DNA from: Oreocharis arfaki
Lineage: Eukaryota; Chordata; Aves; Passeriformes; Paramythiidae
Assembly (NCBI GenBank): GCA_013398015.1
Contig: VZRR01013430.1
Coordinates: 788,643-852,642, forward strand
Length of the DNA: 64,000 nt
Direction: 5' to 3'
Shown here: positions 50,391 through 63,280 of the stretch, piece after piece
Layout: the number at the start of each line of letters is the position of its first letter
Position numbering within the stretch: the first letter of the stretch is position 1
The notes under the pieces: model-generated
Told to the model about the DNA's origin: nothing
The model's input: only the letters and a program-made list of their open reading frames with translations
Databases searched by the model: none
Position numbers and translations under genes: made by a program

Positions 50391-51040
50391 AAATACATTT
50401 TCTATGTTAAACAAAGTAACCACTATATTTAATATGGGTGTGCTGCGAGTAACTGGAAGGCCAACTATGAACTATGGAGAGGTACTAAAAGTTCATTTCA
50501 TCATAAAATACAAATTCTATTGCTATAAATCCAACAATATAAACATTCAGATGTTTCTAATAAATCTTGACTTGAGCAGAACTTTAACTCATAGCTATTA
50601 CTTTTAGCTTATATATTCTTAAGTCTTTTAAATTAGCGGAAAAAAAAGAAAGGTCTGGTCTTCTCTGCTGTAATTTATTACAGACCTCTCCTAAAATGTC
50701 ATATCTTTAGGTTGGATTATTCCAGCATCCAGCTCAGATCTTAACAAATACATTCTTAATTAATCACACTGTTGTTTTTTTTTTCTTTTTTGTCCTGAAC
50801 TTCGATGGTTTGTCTAAAGCGCTGTAATCCAGAAATCCTGACGTGTCATAGCATAAAGCTAATAACCTTGCTAACCACTGATTTGCTGACAGAACACACT
50901 GTCCTCATTTGCAGAATGTGAAGAATTTAGAATTTGAAAGGAAACAAAACGCCTTTAACAAGGTGTAAAGCACAATTTCCGAAAAAAGCTTCATCACCTC
51001 GCTGAATTCATACAGTAGCCTTCTTTCCTCTAAAACCAGT

Positions 51041-51115
51041 CTAATTAAATACAGCTGGAGATAGCACAAAAGAATTCCATTAATTAATTGGCAACCTGCT
51101 GACACTAATTAAGCT
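51041..51115. promoter_or_regulatory. Motif-rich AT block, possible conserved noncoding element
   Basis: Homeodomain cores taattaaat at 51042-51050, attaattaattgg at 51079-51091 and TAATTA at 51106-51111, with an E-box CAGCTG at 51052-51057, within 75 bases of otherwise complex sequence. The arrangement is enhancer-like by analogy only. Confidence 0.2.
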
Positions 51116-52080
51116 ATGAAAATTCAACTCCCTCATACCAGATTTCGAACATTAGTCAGTTACATTTGCTGGGAAGTTTGCCTCGCGTCTCTAACGCAAC
51201 CAGAAAGGAGAAAATGAACTTTGTGGTTAACATGTATGGGAACAAGGTGACCTATTATTGGAAAAATGAGATATTAAACCTTGCACTGGTACAGAGAAGT
51301 TGTGCTGAAGAAGCCCTTCCTGGTAGATTCCCTCACAAGAGGATTTAAGGCCATCCCAATTGCAGTCTGCTTCTTACTGTACCTGAAAATATCCCAAAAC
51401 ACCAATGGCACAGAGCAGGGTAATTAATTCATTTAATCCTCTGCCACCCTCTGTGAGGAGCCTCAAAGCTTCACTTCAGCCATCCACCAGTCAATATTTC
51501 CTGCAGTAACTGGGAGAAAACACCCAAATTCTTTCACCCACATTCTAAATCCCATGCAAAGCATCCAAGGAGACCTCACTTAACATTTTAACAGTTAATT
51601 ACACAGTAACAAGGAAGATTTATTATTTGATGTCTCAAGGCCTACTGGCAATGAGTGGCTCTGCTATTATCTGAGTGGACACTAATGAACACCATCTGGT
51701 GCTCCTTCCCTTTCCAAAATCCCAGACCCATCTCGTGAGGAAGGTTTCAGTGCTGTGTTGGAAATGTGCTAATGATCTATACCCACATTATTTACTAATA
51801 ATCCAAACAAAAAGAGGTACATAGTGCAGAATAAAAATATTGTCTGCTTTTCTTTAAATCTTACACCCTATGGTGCTTCAGTGACCATAAGAATCAACAG
51901 GAAACTATTTTTTTTCTAAATAAAAGGAATAAGTTATTCAGAAAAATAACATATAACTTCCCTGCTTTTTTCTTGTTTTCAGTTTTCTCTTTCACATGAG
52001 ACTTAGCAGTTAAATCACTCAGCCTTCATATAATACAGTACAGCACAATTTGCCCACCTCACCATATTTTCAGAACTCTA

Positions 52081-52275
52081 ATTAATTGGAAGGTGTTAAT
52101 TAATTTTGAATCTACAGGACAGTAGTTTTCTGAAACAATTTTATAAGAATTGATTTATACAAAGGGTCTGTAACCTAATAAGCTTTCAGTTCCGAATTCT
52201 CCATTAGCACCTGGCAAATCAGCCAGGAATGTGGCAAACTTATGGTAATGAATGGCTCATTCATCGTATGCAAAT
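52081..52275. promoter_or_regulatory. Homeodomain cores plus POU octamer, possible conserved element
   Basis: attaattgg at 52081-52089 and ttaattaatt at 52096-52105, followed by mixed sequence and an exact octamer ATGCAAAT at 52268-52275. Homeodomain plus octamer combinations are typical of neural and early developmental enhancers in vertebrates. Function here is inference. Confidence 0.2.
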
Positions 52276-53935
52276 ATCTTTAAAAAATTAAAATAATGAA
52301 AAGAAAAGAAGTCTGCATATATACAGTTCACATCCTCCCCTGTAAACACACAGCCCTTGTTCTAAGGGATGAGCTTTGTATTAGGGCTGTAGCTCGGTGT
52401 AAAGTCAAACAAAATTCTCCCTTTGTGCACAGGTTAATCTGACTCGCTGTGAGTCTCAAGGGTGCCAAGATCTGAAGAACTGCGTCTGACCCTTCCCTTA
52501 AATTCTTCCTTGCTGTGGCTGACCAAGCGGGGAAATAGTGATGCTTGAAAGTTTCTTGTACTGTTGCCAACTAGGAATAATCAGTCACTGAAAAAGAATG
52601 GGGATCTCATTGCCTCAGGCACTATGCTAAGAACCAGTGAGACCTGGACAAGATCAGCACCACCAGAACCTGCCTCTTTGCAACGTGCTGATTGAAATAC
52701 GCAAAATATAGTAAATGATAAAGAATATAATAAAGAATATTTGCTTTCCATTTAGGGCAGAGAAGAACTATGCTGAGCAGTGTACTGTTCCTACTTCTAA
52801 ACTTTATTATACTCCCATTTGCTACAGTCATAACTGTAATATTTTATCACAAGATTAGAGTGCAATTGACAATGAGCTGGATAATGCATTTGATTCATAG
52901 ATGATCTAAAGTACAACGTTGGCTTGTGTCCCACAGTTCTCACAGGGATTCCAGTTCTCAGCCTCGCTCATGTTATCCAACTTTGGGAACATCCTCATAA
53001 TGCTGTGAAGTCAAACTGGCAGCAAAGCCACCATGGGCAAGATAGCATTGGGATTATCTTGGGCACTAGAATCTGCTTGGAGGCTTTGCTTGGGCACACA
53101 GCAAGGTCAGACCAGAGCAAATGGGATCAGACCATTTTTCAGAGACTGATCTTCACATATAGACATTTGATTATTTTTTGAGGGAGACTCACAAATTAAC
53201 GCCAGAACTAAGTGTTTCACGAACATTTATTTATATAATGATAGTAAAAAATTGGGTGATTAAGGGTGAATGGCTTTTGTGCAAGGGGATACTGCCAAGT
53301 GAGGGCTGGGAAGAGGGAGAGTTTAACGCAGTGCAGGATAGTGCCTCATTGTGAGAACAATTCTCATAATAACATCCAGAGTCGTCTCCTGGGTGACTGG
53401 CAGTTTCTAACTCTACCACTTTTCACAAAACTACCAAGAAAAAATACGTAGGGAAAGGAAGAGAGGCAAAAAAATGAAAGCAGTATCTTATTTTAATAAA
53501 ACTTCTCTTTTCTCTACTGTAATTAAAAATACTTGGAAATTACAAAGAATAAATACTAATAGCCAAAGTAGCAAGATCTTCTACTGGGGACTGAATCCTT
53601 CAGTTTCCCTGAAGACAACAATATGAAAACTGAGACAATGTAGGTTATATTGATAATAGGAAGGAAAAAAGTTCAAACCATGCCCGGAGCATGAAGAGAG
53701 AGCGTAAGTTGAAGGAAAAAAATCATGAAAGATGCATGACTATCAGATTCCCATGTATTACTGTTAAGTGCATTCATTAAATGATCATAAAGAATATACA
53801 GCATTAAAGTGAAAGAGAAGATCACAGTCTCTAATAGAACCTGATAATTTCAGAGTGGGAAAAGCAGCAGACCATGACAACAATTTAAACTAAGAACACT
53901 AAATCTTGCATTCCAGCTTTCACTGCAAGCAAAGG

Positions 53936-53961
53936 AAAAAAAAAACAAAAAACAAAAAACC
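53936..53961. repeat. A-rich tract
   Basis: A10 followed by caaaaaacaaaaaacc; an (A6C)-like imperfect repeat. Confidence 0.8.
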
Positions 53962-56900
53962 ACAGACTAAATGACAGAAGTGACAAAAGAAAATGTGACA
54001 TCGAATTTTAAGGCTACACTGGCACAGCAGAAATGAAGCAATCATTTATTCTGAAATCATTACACAATTATCTGATCATTAAGCACGTTGAGAAGTGCAG
54101 TGGTTCTGAATGTACACACGCTGCAAATCTCCTGAAAACACATGTCCTGCTAAATGAATCGTTGTGATTGTGACCAGGACATTTGCTGTTTGAAGCCCTT
54201 TATATTCCGTTGTGGTTTATACCGTCTGCATTATTTCACATAACGGGTTATAACAGATCCTTTGGCCGGGGTTTTGACACCTCTGCATGAGGCTGTGTTT
54301 AACACCTCATCAGTTGGTGCACATATGCTAATTGTTGCTGTTTGCACCTGTTTTCTCCTTTCCTGCTGTTCAGAAACAACACTCAACTACCACGACTCTG
54401 CCTTTGCAGTGTTTGCAGAGCATTTCACCATTTTACAGAGTAAATCAGTGCCTTTGAAAATGTAGCAGAGAAAATTCCGTCCCCATTTCGAGTAGTGAAA
54501 TGGTTGAAGCAACCACTTGTCATTAATTACTCTTTTCCCGCTAGTTTTATTAATATATTAAAAAAAGAGCAATCGGGTATGGAGAGCGGGAAGGGACTGA
54601 CTTGATGCAGGAACCTCTCCTCATCAGTTTTGGAACTTCTTTGAGGCCATTCCCACCAATTTCCACACCATAAGAACACCGGTTCTCTGACCACCCCATC
54701 ACACTTGTTACCTGAGCATACCTGTGCAATAATTCTCAGATTAAACACAACCCACTGATTTCCATGAGTTTGCAATCAAGGAATTCAGTCCTTAGCACTC
54801 TGTGCCACTGGAATGGAAATTGGTGATGAAGCCGACAGGGATTGCTCAAAGGGCAGTTCCACATCTCTGTCTTGATTTCTCAAGGTCTTAAATCTCACCC
54901 TCTCTCATAATTTCACTGCTGTGATGGCTTTTCTTCTTGGGAAGTAAATGAAGGATGTGAGCAAACAGAGAGAACATGTTAAAATTTGTGACAAGAATTT
55001 ATGCAGGGCTTTTGATCAGAGGATTTTAAGGATAAGTTAGAAGATAACCACAGAACTTCAGGGTAAAAGAACTGTGCTCCTGAACTTCAAAACGAGTGGA
55101 AGGCCTGCCAAGTGTGAGTGAAAAGGAAATCAGGGACAGAGAATGATTACTGGAATGAACTACTACAACCATCATCCAAGAAATAATAAATGACTTTAAT
55201 ATGAGTAATCCTCTTGAAGGTTCCCATGATATACACTTGAATACCAGCACTGAAATATTTGTCAATACTGATAGCAATCATCAGAAATGCACATAATGAC
55301 CACTCCTAATTTAAAACACTGATATGTCCTCAATTTTAAGGAGTAAATATCAATTCTGGAAGTAGAATCTCGCATATTGCAAAGCCTTGCACTCATAGAA
55401 TCACGCTCTGTGCTCTGGAGAGATTTTTCCATTGTTATACTTATTAATTAGGACAATAGCATGGCTGCTGAAGATATTAGGATATTTTAAAGCTCAGAGC
55501 AAAAGGAAAACAACATCAGTGCTTCAGGCTCTGCTGCTTGAGCTTCCAAGATTACCTGAAGCATAATTTGGCTTCTTGTTGTAAGCGGGTCCTGAGCCAA
55601 ATCCAGCACTCCCTGCTGAGCTAGTCTAGATATCACATGTAGCTGTGGCAGAGAAATGTATAAAAGAGCAGAAATTTGACCAATTTAATTTGAAGAACAG
55701 AAAACATTGCATAAAGCTTTCCAGCTCCTTGACATTGAAAATAATGGTGTCTGACAGTTCTAGGGTTAAGTAGCCACTCATTCAGCACAGCATCGTTTAT
55801 CTGCCAACAGTATGTGTCTCTTGTTGTTACTTCAAAGAAAAAATTCAATAAAAATTTAAATAAAAACAGATCTGTCAGTATAAAGCTTTAATATTTTACA
55901 CCAAACTCAATCTCTTTCCTTTGTAAAGTGCTTTCATACTTCCTGAACTCGTCCTGCAGTACACAATTCTCATTTTTTTAAAAGAAAGAAACCATGAATC
56001 ACCTTTAAACATCTACACTCTGCTGAAACATTAACATTTATTTTTAATAGGCATCGCTCTGCAAAGGCTTCACTAACTACTGTAGAACGCTAAAGAATTC
56101 TGTAGTTCGAGAGAACTAAGGATATGTATGTTAAATCCTCGAGCATCATTACATACAAGCAGGTTACTTGGTTAAGAATTCATGCTTCAGAATATAACAG
56201 TAATTATTTAGTGCAATTAATTCCAAATGCTCTCTCATGGAGTACATTTGTTGTTCCTGACTGCAGACTGTGCTATAAATATACTTCGAAATAAGTGAAA
56301 CAAAGGATTCAGTTATTCAAGGCCATGTCCTCTCTATGTATTTCTGCCCAATTTCTCCTTTGCCTCCCACATATTTCATGAAACTAACAATTAAATGCTG
56401 CACAATCACTGCTTATGTCAGACTTTTTGTTTTACACTGGCTAGACCTGAGGAATCAGAGGCATTTTATGAGAGATAATTAATGTCTCTCTTCTGTAAGT
56501 GCACTTGGCAAGGTATAATCTCTCCATTTTAAGCTGTCTCCCACATACATTTTAATAATAAAATAATTACTCTATTTAGAAACCTCTCATATTATTTAGC
56601 AGTCCAGCTCTGGACTGTAACTACTTTGAGAAGAAAAAACTTGACTTACTGGCCCTGTGTAACAGATTCAGATTATAACAGCCTCAGTAAAAACATTTTT
56701 TAAACTTTGATTGCACACCCTAAAAGCAAAATTAACAATCTGCCAAAGCCAATATGTTCAAATAAAGAAGAGTTGTAAAATATGACCATAATTTTATATA
56801 TGCTCAGTTCTATTTGATATTAGAAGTTTCTTCCAGCATCTATTTTCCATCCCAGTCACAAGTTTATAACCGTGCTACAAATTACAGCAATAAAATTTTG

Positions 56901-57291
56901 TGAAGAAGATTACAATAAAATCGTCATTTCATGTCAACTTTACTGGGAAAAATATATGCATTAACATGATAACAGGAATAATCTATTACCTTATTTGAGT
57001 ATCTTCATTATTTGAAATGATGGCTGCTCCACACTATTTGCCAAAATACGTTAAGTGGTTTTGAAAGTCATAAATCTCTGCCACTCTTTTCCTTATACAA
57101 GTGTTAACTATAAAGTTCTGTCATAAATTATGAAACAAAAGGGTTTAAGCCAACCCAATAATATGAAATCTGTTCTTTCAATAATAAAATCCACGCAGCT
57201 GGGAGCTGCTCATTATTTATTTAGCTTCTGCAAACCAACACCTCTATTTGTTTCCTTGTAACTTCACTGTTTTTCTTGCTTTTCCTAGCAG

Positions 57292-57344
57292 AAAAAAAAA
57301 AAAAAAACACAAAAAAACAAAACACCACAAAAACCAAAACAAAC
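57292..57344. repeat. A-rich tract (A16 grading into A/C)
   Basis: A16 at 57292-57307, then cacaaaaaaacaaaacacc and similar. This is the third tract in the window where a long A run passes into A/C-rich sequence. No retroposon is identified. Confidence 0.85.
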
Positions 57345-57896
57345 TGTAGCTGTATCTCATCACTGCTGTGTGTTGCACCATTCCCTGGGCTAATCTACCT
57401 CTGTCACCCCATTTTGTCACCAGTTATCAGCTCAGGTGATCGATAACCATCCAATGAACACATGCTCCTCTCAACATCACCACCAAAAATAATCTGAAAT
57501 CTCCAAATAACCTAAACGCGATCTCAGATATCCATGTGACATTCCTGTGAATCACTTAGAGTTTTCATTTGTTAATTTTCATTTATTACTTTTCCAAAAA
57601 CTGCTTACATGTCCCTGCCCGAGAGAAAAAACAAAAACCATGCTCAAAGTAAGCCACAGCGGAATAGAATCCCCACAAAGAGTAGAAACATGATCAAGTG
57701 CTGGTCAGAGCTACTCTCTCTGAAATCACTTCAGAACTGCATCCACAGTGCATCCTGCACATCCAAATTGCCCCACAGCCCTTCCACTGCATTCTGGAGC
57801 ACGCATGGGTTCAGCTGCAGGCTCCTTGTTCGTGCACTCTGTGAGAGCAGGCCACCTTCTGAAAAGCAAAAGCAGGGAGGTAATGCAGATACAAAA

Positions 57897-57917
57897 TAAA
57901 TTAATTAATTAATTAAT
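57897..57917. repeat. (TTAA)n microsatellite
   Basis: Five TTAA/AATT units in register, preceded by acaaaat. Self-complementary by nature. Confidence 0.85.
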
Positions 57918-58259
57918 ACTTTAACAAATCATAAATATACTGCGGTATCTGTGGGTGGTGGTACATGACCCTCCACTGGTGGAACCTCAATGAAAGACTT
58001 TACTATAACGAGGATAGAGTGACACAAAAAGGCAAAACGTGGATTTAGAGAAGGGGTAAAGGGTGCCCTGTGCTCTTCAGGGGGCTGCTCTCACTCTCCC
58101 AGCCCGGCTCAGCTGCTGCTCTCTCTGCAGCTCACTCTAACCAGGACGGCTCTGACACAAGCAGCGCTGGAGAAGAAGGAGCTGCAGCCTGCGGGAGGGA
58201 AGGGCTGGGTTCACGCAGTCAGCACAGCCGTGCTGGCTTTGAGGCTCACTTGTCAGAGC

Positions 58260-58299
58260 AGAACAGGATCAGAACAGAGCAGCGTCTAGAACAGAACAG
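58260..58299. repeat. Cluster of four AGAACAG words
   Basis: AGAACAG at 58260-58266, 58271-58277, 58288-58294 and, overlapping, 58293-58299; related cagagcag words flank them. This is a short irregular direct repeat. AGAACA is also the half-site of glucocorticoid/androgen/progesterone receptors, but no standard 3-base-spaced inverted pair is present. Confidence 0.6.
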
Positions 58300-61200
58300 A
58301 GATTAAAATACTGGAGCCTCCTTAGGAAAGTGCTCTAATGAGGCAGTCTATCTGTAAGATCTGATTCCAAGCAACAGGCACGCTGGAGAGCTCTGCTCAC
58401 ACCCACAAGTCAAAGGACAGGAATAATCTCCTTCTCGAAAAGCCAGTGGAATTTCTGTAATGGAAGTGAAGAAAATGAAGTGGCACAAGCTCGGCTCAGC
58501 TTTGCAAGTCTGGGATGGGATACAAGACCCCGCTCCCCATCGGTATTTCTCAGCAGTTAGCATGCATCCTGTGTTTATTAGTGACACAGCCTCTTTTGCT
58601 CCTCTGAAAAGAATAATCTTGGCCTTCTGTTGGAGCAGGAGTCTGCAAAGAGCCAAGGAGATAGCTGGGAGGCTGCAAAATAATTACCTGAACCAAAGAG
58701 CTGAGGGAAATAATGCCCAGGACCGAAAAGCGCAGAAAAAGCCAGCTGCACCCCAGATGGGGAAGGCGTGAGTTGAAGGGGACTCCCTGGCTTAACCTCG
58801 ATTAGATAATTGTGAAAACAAGGTCAGGAAAGGTCACCTGCTTGCTTCTGTCCACACAGCAGTGCTGAGGTTTCCAGAAAGACAAGCTGACATCCATGTG
58901 AAATAATTTTGGACAGCAAGAGATTCAGAGAAACAGCCCCTCCTGGGAGGGCCTGGAGAGGAGACCTCTGGATGTGGCTCTTGGGATGTGCTGGTGCAGG
59001 GCTGGCAGCTGGAAAAGAGGATCTGGAAGGTCTCTCTGATGACTCTGCAGCTTCACCTGAAAAGGACACGAGTTCAGATACTCCTCTGCTCATATTTAAA
59101 CCTCCTCCTAGCTGCCTTCCAGATGGCAGAGATCAACAACGTCCGGCTGGGACCTGTGCTGAATGCATCCATTTTAAGAGAATAGCATAAAAAACTTATT
59201 TTAGCAAATCTGGGACAAAGCATATAAAAATTCTTGGCACTTCAAGGGAAGAAAATGTCTTCCCTCTTCCTGATTTACATCTGACAATAATGCCATAATG
59301 CATACAATACACAAAATGCTCTTTTATGGTCTAGAAATACTACACAAATAAAGTTTGAAATCTTCCTGTGGAACTGAAAATGTGCAATCAATGAAAGCCC
59401 AACAGTTAATCAATGGTAGTTTCATCAGTGATTACCTTCTGCAAGGGCAGCCTTCCTTAGGTCTTTGATTTAAAAACTAGAAGTTAATTCAAAGCAACAT
59501 GAGGCAGCCAGAAAAGCATTGTCTGCCACCTAAAAAGTCACACATTTGAAAGTTATTTTGTGTCCAAAAGAAAGCCTACTGCTAATAATCACCACAAAAG
59601 TAGCAGAGGATTTTATAATATACCCAAAAATTAATGTAATCAAAAAAAAAAAGTGTTTCCCAGGGGACAAAAAAAGAACAACTTTTTAATATTTGTAGAA
59701 GTCTGGTGAAATAGCAATTGGTACAGTGAAGCTCACAACTACCATGAAAACAGTGGGTGCCTTCCTGACTCTTCCCATGAATTATCTGTTATAACATTCA
59801 TAAAGTCTCAGTATTTCAGTCAAGTTTAAATGAAGACATCATTCTCTCTGAAATTCAGAGGCACTATCAGATAAACAGAATTAATCAACACTCAAAATCA
59901 TTGAATGCCATGGATTTTAATTCCGACAGCAGCTTTCATATCTGCCCCCTAACAATGTAATATTCACAGGGTTTTTTTTGCAGTTCAGTGAGAGTTTAGG
60001 TCAATTTGTAACCTGTTCACTGTGAAAACACAAACTTCAAAAACACCCACATCAGAGCAGAGGAAATCTGGAGGCAGCAGTAGGACGAGCCTGCTTGGTT
60101 CAAAGAAACCTCTGCCAAAAAAGGAGGAGAACACGACCCCAAAGCGATGGACAGACTGGGAGAGAGCCCTGGTGCAGCTCCCTCTGCCTCTGTCTCTGGT
60201 GCTCCCTGATTAGCTGAGGCCAGGGTATGGCAGAGAGTTTACAGAACACGCACAGGGATGGAGCAGCTCTGCAGCCAAACAGCAAAGTCAAACACCTGCA
60301 GCGCCCTTGCTGGGTTCCAGTCTTGCTCGGGTTTCTCAATATCCCTTTTTGTTGCCTTTTCTACTTTTCACCACACTTGTGCCGTGGTGCAGGTAACCTT
60401 TGGCTGAAATTGGAGGAGGAAAGATTAATTTTGCTTTAACAAAGAAAGGTTAAAGGTACTGAAGATGTACCTCGAAGCCCATCCACTCCAAAATGAGTTC
60501 TTCTTGACCTATTAGATGTATGTCCAAAAGAGTTCCTGTCCTAAATGTAAAGACACCTGTTAGTAGATAAACAATATAAATTTTTATATTATTTATCTCT
60601 ATTTTTCCCTAATTCTCTGATTCTTTATATCATTCTGTGTCAAGACTAGAGAAAAAAGAATATTCCTGAGCACCTGATATTTTCCTTTAGCAGGAACAAC
60701 ACTATTGTGAAAGCAAAATTGCTTAAGGAAGTCTTATTCAGAGAAATAGGCTCTATAGTTAAAAAAAATCACTTTATTGTAGCAGGCAAATATGTAAGAG
60801 TAAATGCTTTATTTCTGGTGGAACTAGGTCATAGCTGCACAGGCATAAGAACAGAAGCCTTAATAAACAGGATCACTCCTATCAATGTTGAAAAGAATAT
60901 GACTAATTACATCTAAGGTAATTAGAACCATACAGAATCTTCAAATTAAACCAGTGATTTAGAATTTATTCTATTTTTCTTTTTTTCATTTTCTTCATTC
61001 TGTAATATGTTTTACCTCTCTGGAATGAAGTATTGGTGCACGCTCGGTAGGTGTGCTTACAGAAAATTGTATTTGTTCTTGAGTTTGCTAAAAGGAAGAA
61101 AACAGGGAGTCTCAGGTCATGGAAACACACTTTGCTCTGTGCCCTTCTTGAGCCTCCCCTCAGGCTGGGCTACACGTCCCATTTTGCCACAGGTGAAGAC

Positions 61201-63237
61201 AACCAACGGCGCTGTTTCTATAGAAATTGCGAAAAACAATAAATTAAAGCTGTTAACAGGACCAACAAGGCAGTTTCACTGGCAGTGAACTCGAGGTGCT
61301 GCTGCAGGGTGGTGGTGAACGCTCCAACCCACTGCTCTGCCAAAAGCCTTCACCTTGAGGGCCACCTGGCAGCCACCAGCCCTCACCTGGGACTACTCCT
61401 CCTTTCTGTCTCTTATGGGTAGGATTTAGCCCTCTGCTTGTAAGAGTTCCCCCTGCCCTCCCAAAGTACGGCTTGGACAAAAATTAACGTTAACTTCTCA
61501 AAAATTCTCTTCCCTCCAGCATTTGCCTTTTATGTGCTCACTTCTGAATAGATTTTTCTTCCTACTTCTTTTTATTTTTTTTCCAATGGTGTCATGACTG
61601 ATTTCTTTCTTTATCTGGGAAATTAGAAAACAAGAAAAAAAAAATTTAAAAAATCAAGCACAATCTGCAGTTTTCCAATAAGAAGCAGCGACTCCTCCTA
61701 TCTGCCACGGGAAATAGCTACTCAACATTATTAAGCACCTCTAGTTCCCCACAGCTAGGCAAATCCCAAAGTACCTCCTTTACTGCATTTTTTTATTGAT
61801 GAGGTTTGTCATTTTATGGGATGTGGTACAATAGAAAGCAATTAAGTCACTGATGCACACAAATGTTACCTTTTTGCAATGCGTCAGCAGCAATAATCTT
61901 CTTTCAAATATGCTGAGAAGCAGCTATAAACCTTCTCCTGCCAGAGGCAAGCTCTGGTGAGTCTCGTTGTGCTAAAAGTTCCTCACAGAAGATGTTGCTT
62001 AAGGTCTGCATCCATCAAAAATAGAGATAATTAAGGTGCACAAGCAGCTCCACTTTGGCGTGGCTCAAAGGAAATAGCCACTGAATCATCTCTGAGCTTT
62101 CCAAAACAGTTTATTTGATCTCTTCAGTGGCTCTGTGCGAGAACCTTGAGGGAGGCATGAAGGCCAGGTGCTATTTTCATGCCTTATTCATCTCAGGGAA
62201 GGGGTGGTTAGTTGGGTCACAGGAACCAAGGAACCCCGGGATTTTAACATTCCAGCGCTGGCAGAAGTCCTCTGAATTGCACATTTTCAGAGCCCTGATT
62301 TCAGTCAGGATCAAAACTTTTTCCCTTAACCTTGGTGAAAGTATCACTTTTGACTTCACCAGAAGCAGAAAGAAATGAAAGTCTGATCCTCTCCTCAACC
62401 TTTACAAGCCAGCTAAATAAAAGGTATTACAGCATGCAATTGCTTCAAGCAGTAATATTCATTGAAATGAAGAATTTTTTCCCCCAAGTACGAGAAAACA
62501 CTTGATATTTGCTGAAGGAAATGGAAATATTTCATGGAACAATTTATAGAAGCAGCATTTTCACTAGAAACAGATCTGAACCAAATCATTCAATCACAAT
62601 TTGTACCTAGAAGTGAAATGTTGGACAGATATAAAAAAAAAGGGACCTCATGCACAAAACTTGTTTGTGAATGAGCTGGGGCTGTAAAGTACGACCGTCA
62701 TTCATGGAGAAACAGCTCCCAGGGCCAGTAATTCCAGCAGTGACAGCCAGGCCTGGGGGACTGCAGGCATCGGGCACGGAGCACAAACTGCTCCGGAATA
62801 ATTTTGATTCCCGCCGCAGTTTATGGCCCTGTGGAAATCACTTCATTTCTATCTCAGGTTCTTTTCATTCCTGTGAGGAGGAGGACGTGCATTTCCCTAC
62901 AAACTTCTTTCAGAGGGGAGGGGGGCAATTACAGCTTGCAAAGCTTCCTGGGGTAACAAATCTCTTTGGATCGAGCTGTGTGTTTTAAGAAGCCTGCCAT
63001 TTCCATAAATCTACCTCCAAACAGCTCATGGCACCAGAAGATCTAACCTGGATTTTGATTATAACTTCAGTCTGAAATAAAAGTGACCTAAGAAAGTACA
63101 AATGAGTCGTTTCAATATCAAACAGTAACCCTCATTGTGGCTGGGGAGAATTTTCTCAGCATCAATGGTGGTGATGTACTGCAGGACCACTGCAAGCTCC
63201 TAACTTAGCAAGTATTCCCATTCCAGGAGCTCTGGCA

Positions 63238-63280
63238 TGTGTGTGTGTGTATATATATATATATAAATACACACACACAC
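63238..63280. repeat. Compound (TG)n(TA)n(CA)n microsatellite, self-complementary
   Basis: TG/GT repeats at 63238-63250, AT repeats at 63251-63264, then aaatacacacacacac to 63280. The TG and CA arms are complementary across the AT centre, so the whole can fold into a hairpin of about 20 base pairs with a few mismatches. All three parts are alternating purine-pyrimidine. Confidence 0.9.

Larger units (their letters stand above)
50391..57291. other. Unique AT-rich noncoding DNA with motif-rich AT blocks
   Basis: No gene is recognised; all open frames are under 90 codons. Two homeodomain/octamer blocks at 51041-51115 and 52081-52275 are listed separately. An A-rich tract (A10 then caaaaaacaaaaaacc) is at 53936-53961. 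The word 'actcatagaatcac' at about 55391-55404 resembles a CR1 tail but nothing CR1-like follows. Confidence 0.65.
57345..63237. other. Noncoding DNA with GC-richer pockets
   Basis: No gene is recognised. GC-richer pockets at about 58060-58260, 58480-58780, 58900-59170, 60050-60330, 61280-61460 and 62660-62960 carry overlapping short frames on both strands (up to 105 codons, 62671-62988), none with a recognisable peptide. A11 runs at 59642-59652 and an A-rich patch at 61631-61653 are present. The pockets are not dense enough in CpG to be called islands. Confidence 0.6.

Noticed and set aside
55391..55404. 'actcatagaatcac', resembling a reversed CR1 tail
   Set aside because: Only about 14 bases match and no CR1 body follows.
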